From the IMG/VR virus record IMGVR_UViG_3300037245_001388, positions 1-22,172 of that record: a stretch of DNA of 22,172 bases; one strand, given 5' to 3'. This DNA is from a virus. The notes beneath the pieces were generated by a model. That model saw only the letters and a list, made by a program, of their open reading frames with translations, did no database searches and was not told the DNA's origin. The translations under genes were made by a program, and so were the position numbers. This document shows, piece after piece, positions 19,163 through 22,172 of the stretch (position 1 is the first letter of the stretch; each line of letters starts with the position of its first letter).

Positions 19163-19201
19163 GGACTCTGCAAGATGACCGAACACCCGCAAGGACTCGG
19201 C
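19149..19201 (+). repeat. 30-base-period direct repeat
   Basis: Bases 19149-19170 and 19179-19200 match at 19 of 22 positions (GAACACCCGnAAGGACTC...). The first unit contains the stop of the preceding gene and an AAGGA site; the second lies in front of the GAAAGG site of the scaffold gene. A 16-codon ORF (19173-19223, start MTEHPQGLG) fits behind the first site and overlaps the scaffold start. Confidence 0.75.
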
Positions 19202-19214
19202 GAAAGGTTTTACT

Positions 19215-19850
19215 ATGACAGATGATAAGAACACCCAAGACACGGACCCTGCAAAGGACACCCAAACCACGGACTCTTATGAAGAGCGGTACAAAGAATT
19301 GCAGTCTACTATGACCAAGACATCACAAGAGAACGCAACACTGAAGGCAGAGATCGAGAAAGACAAAAGTCTTATCAACGACCTCACGCCTTTTATTGAT
19401 TACGACAAGATGAATGGCAAGGTCGCTGACCCAGAAGATGGTGACGCATTAGTAGACAATAAAACCCTAACGAAAAAGATACAAGGGCTACAGGACGAGA
19501 TACTTAGAACAAAGTACACCTCTGACTTTAGATCGAAGTATCCAGACATGATCGAGCATGAAGACCTTGTTGGCTTGTATCTAAACAAGACTAATCCAAG
19601 GGATACTATTGAGAATAGAATGCTTAAGGCAGTCGAAAACACTAGGGCTTTATTGAAATCAGAGCAATCTAAGGGCCGCGAGAAGTACGAGCAAGAAGTA
19701 AAGACAAAAACCACTGAAGAAGCCAAAGTAGCAGGCTTTGCTGGTGGGTCAGAGCCTCATGAGGGCGACGGCGCCCACAAGGCAGAAACTTATGAAGAGT
19801 ATATACAGAGTAGAAAGAATGACTCTGCTAAGGCTCAAGGTTTAATATAG
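19215..19850 (+). CDS. Scaffold-like protein
   Basis: A 211-residue acidic/charged protein with a Thr/Asp-rich disordered start (MTDDKNTQDTDPAKDTQ), a coiled coil about 24-60 (YEERYKELQSTMTKTSQEN), a helical middle, a second Lys/Glu-rich helix (about 145-175) and a Gly-rich tail. Composition, length and place directly before the major capsid gene fit capsid scaffolds, which guide shell assembly and are then lost. GAAAGG lies 7 bases upstream. Sequence alone does not exclude another role. Confidence 0.75.
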   Translation: MTDDKNTQDTDPAKDTQTTDSYEERYKELQSTMTKTSQENATLKAEIEKDKSLINDLTPFIDYDKMNGKVADPEDGDALVDNKTLTKKIQGLQDEILRTKYTSDFRSKYPDMIEHEDLVGLYLNKTNPRDTIENRMLKAVENTRALLKSEQSKGREKYEQEVKTKTTEEAKVAGFAGGSEPHEGDGAHKAETYEEYIQSRKNDSAKAQGLI

Positions 19851-19860
19851 GAGTACTATA

Positions 19861-20832
19861 ATGGCAGGTTTACAATATTGGGCTGCGGATGCTCAAGGTG
19901 GCTTTTTCACCAATAACAGGTTGTCTCAACAGTTGCGTCATGCATTAGTTCCACTTATGAAGTTTAGGCAGTTTGTGGACATCAAAGAAGGCTGGGGCAA
20001 AGGCGTTGGCGACACATTGTTCTACAACAAAATTTCAAAGGTAGATACGGCTGGTGGCGCTTTGGTCGAAACTAACGTAATGCCTGAGAACCAATACTCA
20101 ATCGCAAGAGGAACTATCGTACTTACTGAGTATGGTAATTCAATTCCTTATACCGGAAAACTCGAAGCTTTGAGTGAGTTTAACGTTCAAGACCCAACCA
20201 TGAAAGTTCTTAGGAATGACATGGCTGAGACGCTTGATAAACTGGCTGGATTGCAGTGGAAACGTACCCAGAGAAAGTACACGCCACTTACCGCAACTAC
20301 GGGAACATTCTACAGTCGCGCAGAAGATACTGCATCTACATTTGGCTCTGTTCTAGCTAAGTCTAGTCCTACAGCGAAGCATTACAAGGACATAATTGAC
20401 GAACTCAAGAGACGTAATGTTCCGAAGTATGATGGCGAGAACTATGTATGTATTGCATCGGTAAACGCATTGAGAAGTCTCAAGGACTCTACAGAGTGGC
20501 TTGATGCCGCTAAGTATGGCGATCCCGAAAGACTATTCAATGGCGAAGCAGGTCGTTACTATGGTTGCAGATTTATCGAAGAGACTAACTATCTTGTTAA
20601 CACTCTCGGTAGCTCTGCTGGTACAAACGCACTTGGCGAGGCTGTTGTATTTGGTGCAGAAGCATGTATCGAAGGTATTGCGGTTCCAGAAGAAGTTCGT
20701 GCAAAGGTTCCTACCGATTACGGTCGTTCTAAGGGTCTTGCGTGGTACGCTATTCTTGGTTACAAGAAAATGTGGAAAGCTTCTGATTCCGGCCAAGACG
20801 ATCATATTATTCATATTACTTCAACTAAGTAA
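19861..20832 (+). CDS. Major capsid protein, N4-gp56/P22-like
   Basis: A 323-residue HK97-fold shell protein. It starts MAGLQYWAADAQGG, has GWGKGVGDTLFYNKISKVDTAGG early, a helix-loop GNSIPYTGKLEALSEFN, a central KDIIDELKRRNVPKYDGENYVCIAS, and the typical late block DYGRSKGLAWYAILGYKKMWKASDSG. These features place it in the N4-gp56 family. GGAG lies 7 bases before the ATG. Follows the scaffold by 10 bases. Full length, no damage seen. Confidence 0.93.
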   Translation: MAGLQYWAADAQGGFFTNNRLSQQLRHALVPLMKFRQFVDIKEGWGKGVGDTLFYNKISKVDTAGGALVETNVMPENQYSIARGTIVLTEYGNSIPYTGKLEALSEFNVQDPTMKVLRNDMAETLDKLAGLQWKRTQRKYTPLTATTGTFYSRAEDTASTFGSVLAKSSPTAKHYKDIIDELKRRNVPKYDGENYVCIASVNALRSLKDSTEWLDAAKYGDPERLFNGEAGRYYGCRFIEETNYLVNTLGSSAGTNALGEAVVFGAEACIEGIAVPEEVRAKVPTDYGRSKGLAWYAILGYKKMWKASDSGQDDHIIHITSTK

Positions 20833-20843
20833 GGAGAATTACT

Positions 20844-21290
20844 ATGAGTTATGATGAAGGTAGGTATCAAACAAGGCAAACATTATCACCTGTACTCGGT
20901 TCGTTTGCATCTGCGTTAGTAGTGCTTACTGCTAGTAATACTGAGAAGACTGGAACATCAGTGAATGTTACTGATAGAATCCAGTTCTTCAATAATGTAA
21001 AGATTACCGGCATGAAGGCTATAACTCGCAGCATGGAACTTCTCACCGGTGCAGTAAGTGATAATAACGTAAGAATTGCATTGACGCATGACGGGACCTC
21101 CATCGCGACAGCAGCACTTGGCACAGTAGCCGGTGCTGTTAATTCCGGTGGAGTAGTCGCGGCACTTGCGAATGTAGCAGCGGGAACTGGCCTAGACCTT
21201 GTATTTAAGGCAACAGGCGACGGGACCGCTGGAACATTCGGGCAGGTATCTGCGGATGTGTATATTGAATACCAAGAACGATTCAGTTAA
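20844..21290 (+). CDS. Probable capsid decoration or head-fibre protein
   Basis: A 148-residue protein with an Ala/Gly/Val/Thr-rich, beta-type composition (start MSYDEGRYQTRQTLSPVLG), containing NVTDRIQFFNNVKITGMKAI and GTGLDLVFKATGDGTAGTFG. Such small beta-rich proteins right after the major capsid gene usually decorate the shell. AAGGAG lies 7 bases before the ATG. No exact family recognised. Confidence 0.65.
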   Translation: MSYDEGRYQTRQTLSPVLGSFASALVVLTASNTEKTGTSVNVTDRIQFFNNVKITGMKAITRSMELLTGAVSDNNVRIALTHDGTSIATAALGTVAGAVNSGGVVAALANVAAGTGLDLVFKATGDGTAGTFGQVSADVYIEYQERFS

Positions 21291-21317
21291 CCTTAATTTA
21301 AAAGAAAAGAGATAATT

Positions 21318-22172
21318 ATGTGGTCAGCAACGTTACCAGAAGGATATGAGTCAAGGAAGTGCAGATACAGGGTTAATACCCTATGCAGAGGTACTGGACT
21401 TGACCTAAGTGCAAATGAAGAAAAAATCCAAGAAAATGCTATTGGTGTTGGGAAAAGCGGAAGGGCAGTCGATTTACAACTCGACCTGTCTGCCAACGAT
21501 TCCCTCGGCATTTTCTCGGATGGCTTCTTTGATTATGTTTATGACGCTCACCAGCTTGGCAATTTCCTCTGCACCGAAGCAACGCTTCAGGAGTGGTGGA
21601 GAGTTGTCAAGCCGGGTGGGTATCTTGTTCTTTACGAGCAGGATAAAGAGTATTATCCTCATGCGGGAACTCCAGGTGCAGATAAAGCAAGGCGTAAAGA
21701 TTTATTCTGGGAAGACGCTTGGGAGGTTGTTGAGTCGTTTGGTAATGCTGAAAAGGTATCCGCTTCAAGGCATAATGACTCAAATGAGTACTCGTGGCAG
21801 TTGGTTATCAGAAAGATGTCTCAAGTGACGACTAATCCAAAAGAAATCTTAGAAGACGACAAACTTGAAGGCCAAGTTGCGTTCCCAAGGGCTAAAAAGT
21901 CCGACAAGGAAGTATTGGTAATCAGGTATGGTGCGCTTGGAGATTCTTTATGGGTTACGCCTGTCCTGAAGAAGTTGAAGGAAGATGGGTATTATGTTGT
22001 AATGAACTGTACGATATACGGTGCGCAAGTTCTAAAACACAACCCGAATATAGATGAGTTCATTATACAAGAGAGTGGCACTTCGGCTCCGTATAGCGAA
22101 AAAGGGCAGTACTGGGAAGAAATTTCCAAGGGATTCGAGAAGGTCATAAACCTTACTCAATCAGTAGAAGGG
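21318..22172 (+). CDS. Methyltransferase-like / GT9 glycosyltransferase fusion (partial)
   Basis: Runs off the right edge; 285 codons visible. Residues 1-165 resemble a class I SAM methyltransferase (Methyltransf_11 type): LPEGYESRKCRYRVN, an altered motif I (CRGTGLDLSAN, lacking the usual DxGCG), LQLDLSAN, FDYVYDAHQL, and EWWRVVKPGGYLVLYEQD (92-109) with the post-motif III KPGG turn. A charged linker (168-197) follows. From 198, VLVIRYGALGDSLWVTPVLKKLKEDGY and HNPNIDEFI match the start of GT9 (ADP-heptose:LPS heptosyltransferase) GT-B enzymes. The AAGAGA site is weak. The SAM site looks degenerate, so the N-terminal part may no longer catalyse. Likely role: sugar modification of a phage or host structure. 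Confidence 0.8.
   Translation, partial: MWSATLPEGYESRKCRYRVNTLCRGTGLDLSANEEKIQENAIGVGKSGRAVDLQLDLSANDSLGIFSDGFFDYVYDAHQLGNFLCTEATLQEWWRVVKPGGYLVLYEQDKEYYPHAGTPGADKARRKDLFWEDAWEVVESFGNAEKVSASRHNDSNEYSWQLVIRKMSQVTTNPKEILEDDKLEGQVAFPRAKKSDKEVLVIRYGALGDSLWVTPVLKKLKEDGYYVVMNCTIYGAQVLKHNPNIDEFIIQESGTSAPYSEKGQYWEEISKGFEKVINLTQSVEG

Overview
The window reads as part of a tailed bacteriophage genome (Caudoviricetes), or a prophage or metagenomic phage contig. A contiguous head module on the + strand (small and large terminase subunits, portal, a scaffold-like protein, an N4-gp56/P22-type major capsid protein and a decoration-type protein) fixes the identity. Genes are short and tightly packed, with many ATGA, GTGA or TAATG stop/start overlaps and clear AGGAG-type ribosome binding sites, so the host uses canonical bacterial initiation. 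Composition is moderately AT-rich except for one GC-richer block at about 9.5-11.8 kb. No integrase, repressor, tRNA gene, CRISPR array or insertion sequence is visible. The host cannot be named from this sequence.

Layout. (1) 1-3967, leftward early operon driven by a good promoter at 3939-3967: small zinc-knuckle proteins, a small two-helix membrane protein, a probable Rad52-superfamily annealing protein, an SSB-like protein with an acidic DGDVPF tail, and at the left edge an incomplete membrane-anchored protein that starts to resemble a peptidoglycan-binding domain. (2) 4000-7217, rightward early operon with two promoter/leader units. Each leader has a very short ORF and an intrinsic-terminator-like hairpin just before the first gene. 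This operon holds Cys-rich small proteins and a beta-class DNA methyltransferase. (3) 7229-7328, a structured convergent terminator region. (4) 7377-13718, a second leftward block: small phage proteins, then a GC-rich pair made of a gamma-type adenine methyltransferase and a DUF3560 protein, then six small genes separated by hairpin-bearing intergenic cassettes, two of which are near-identical. A promoter at 13690-13718 heads it. (5) 13789 to the end, the rightward late module, starting from a promoter at 13789-13817 and running through the packaging and head genes. It ends in an incomplete protein that appears to fuse a degenerate SAM-methyltransferase-like domain to a GT9 (heptosyltransferase-like) glycosyltransferase.

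How the parts may work together (inference). The divergent promoters near 4.0 kb and 13.7 kb split the genome into early leftward/rightward arms and a late arm. The annealing protein and SSB-like protein form a recombination/replication pair. The two methyltransferases of different classes, plus DUF3560, probably modify phage DNA against host restriction. The two attenuator-like leaders could make the rightward early genes respond to translation. The methyltransferase/GT9 fusion among the head genes is the most unusual protein.

Small genes missed by a 60-codon cutoff were found at 2441-2548, 3521-3676, 5556-5714, 8334-8498, 8855-9028, 12500-12661, 13991-14143 and 15350-15511. Several long ORF starts were moved to internal ATGs that have proper ribosome binding sites.
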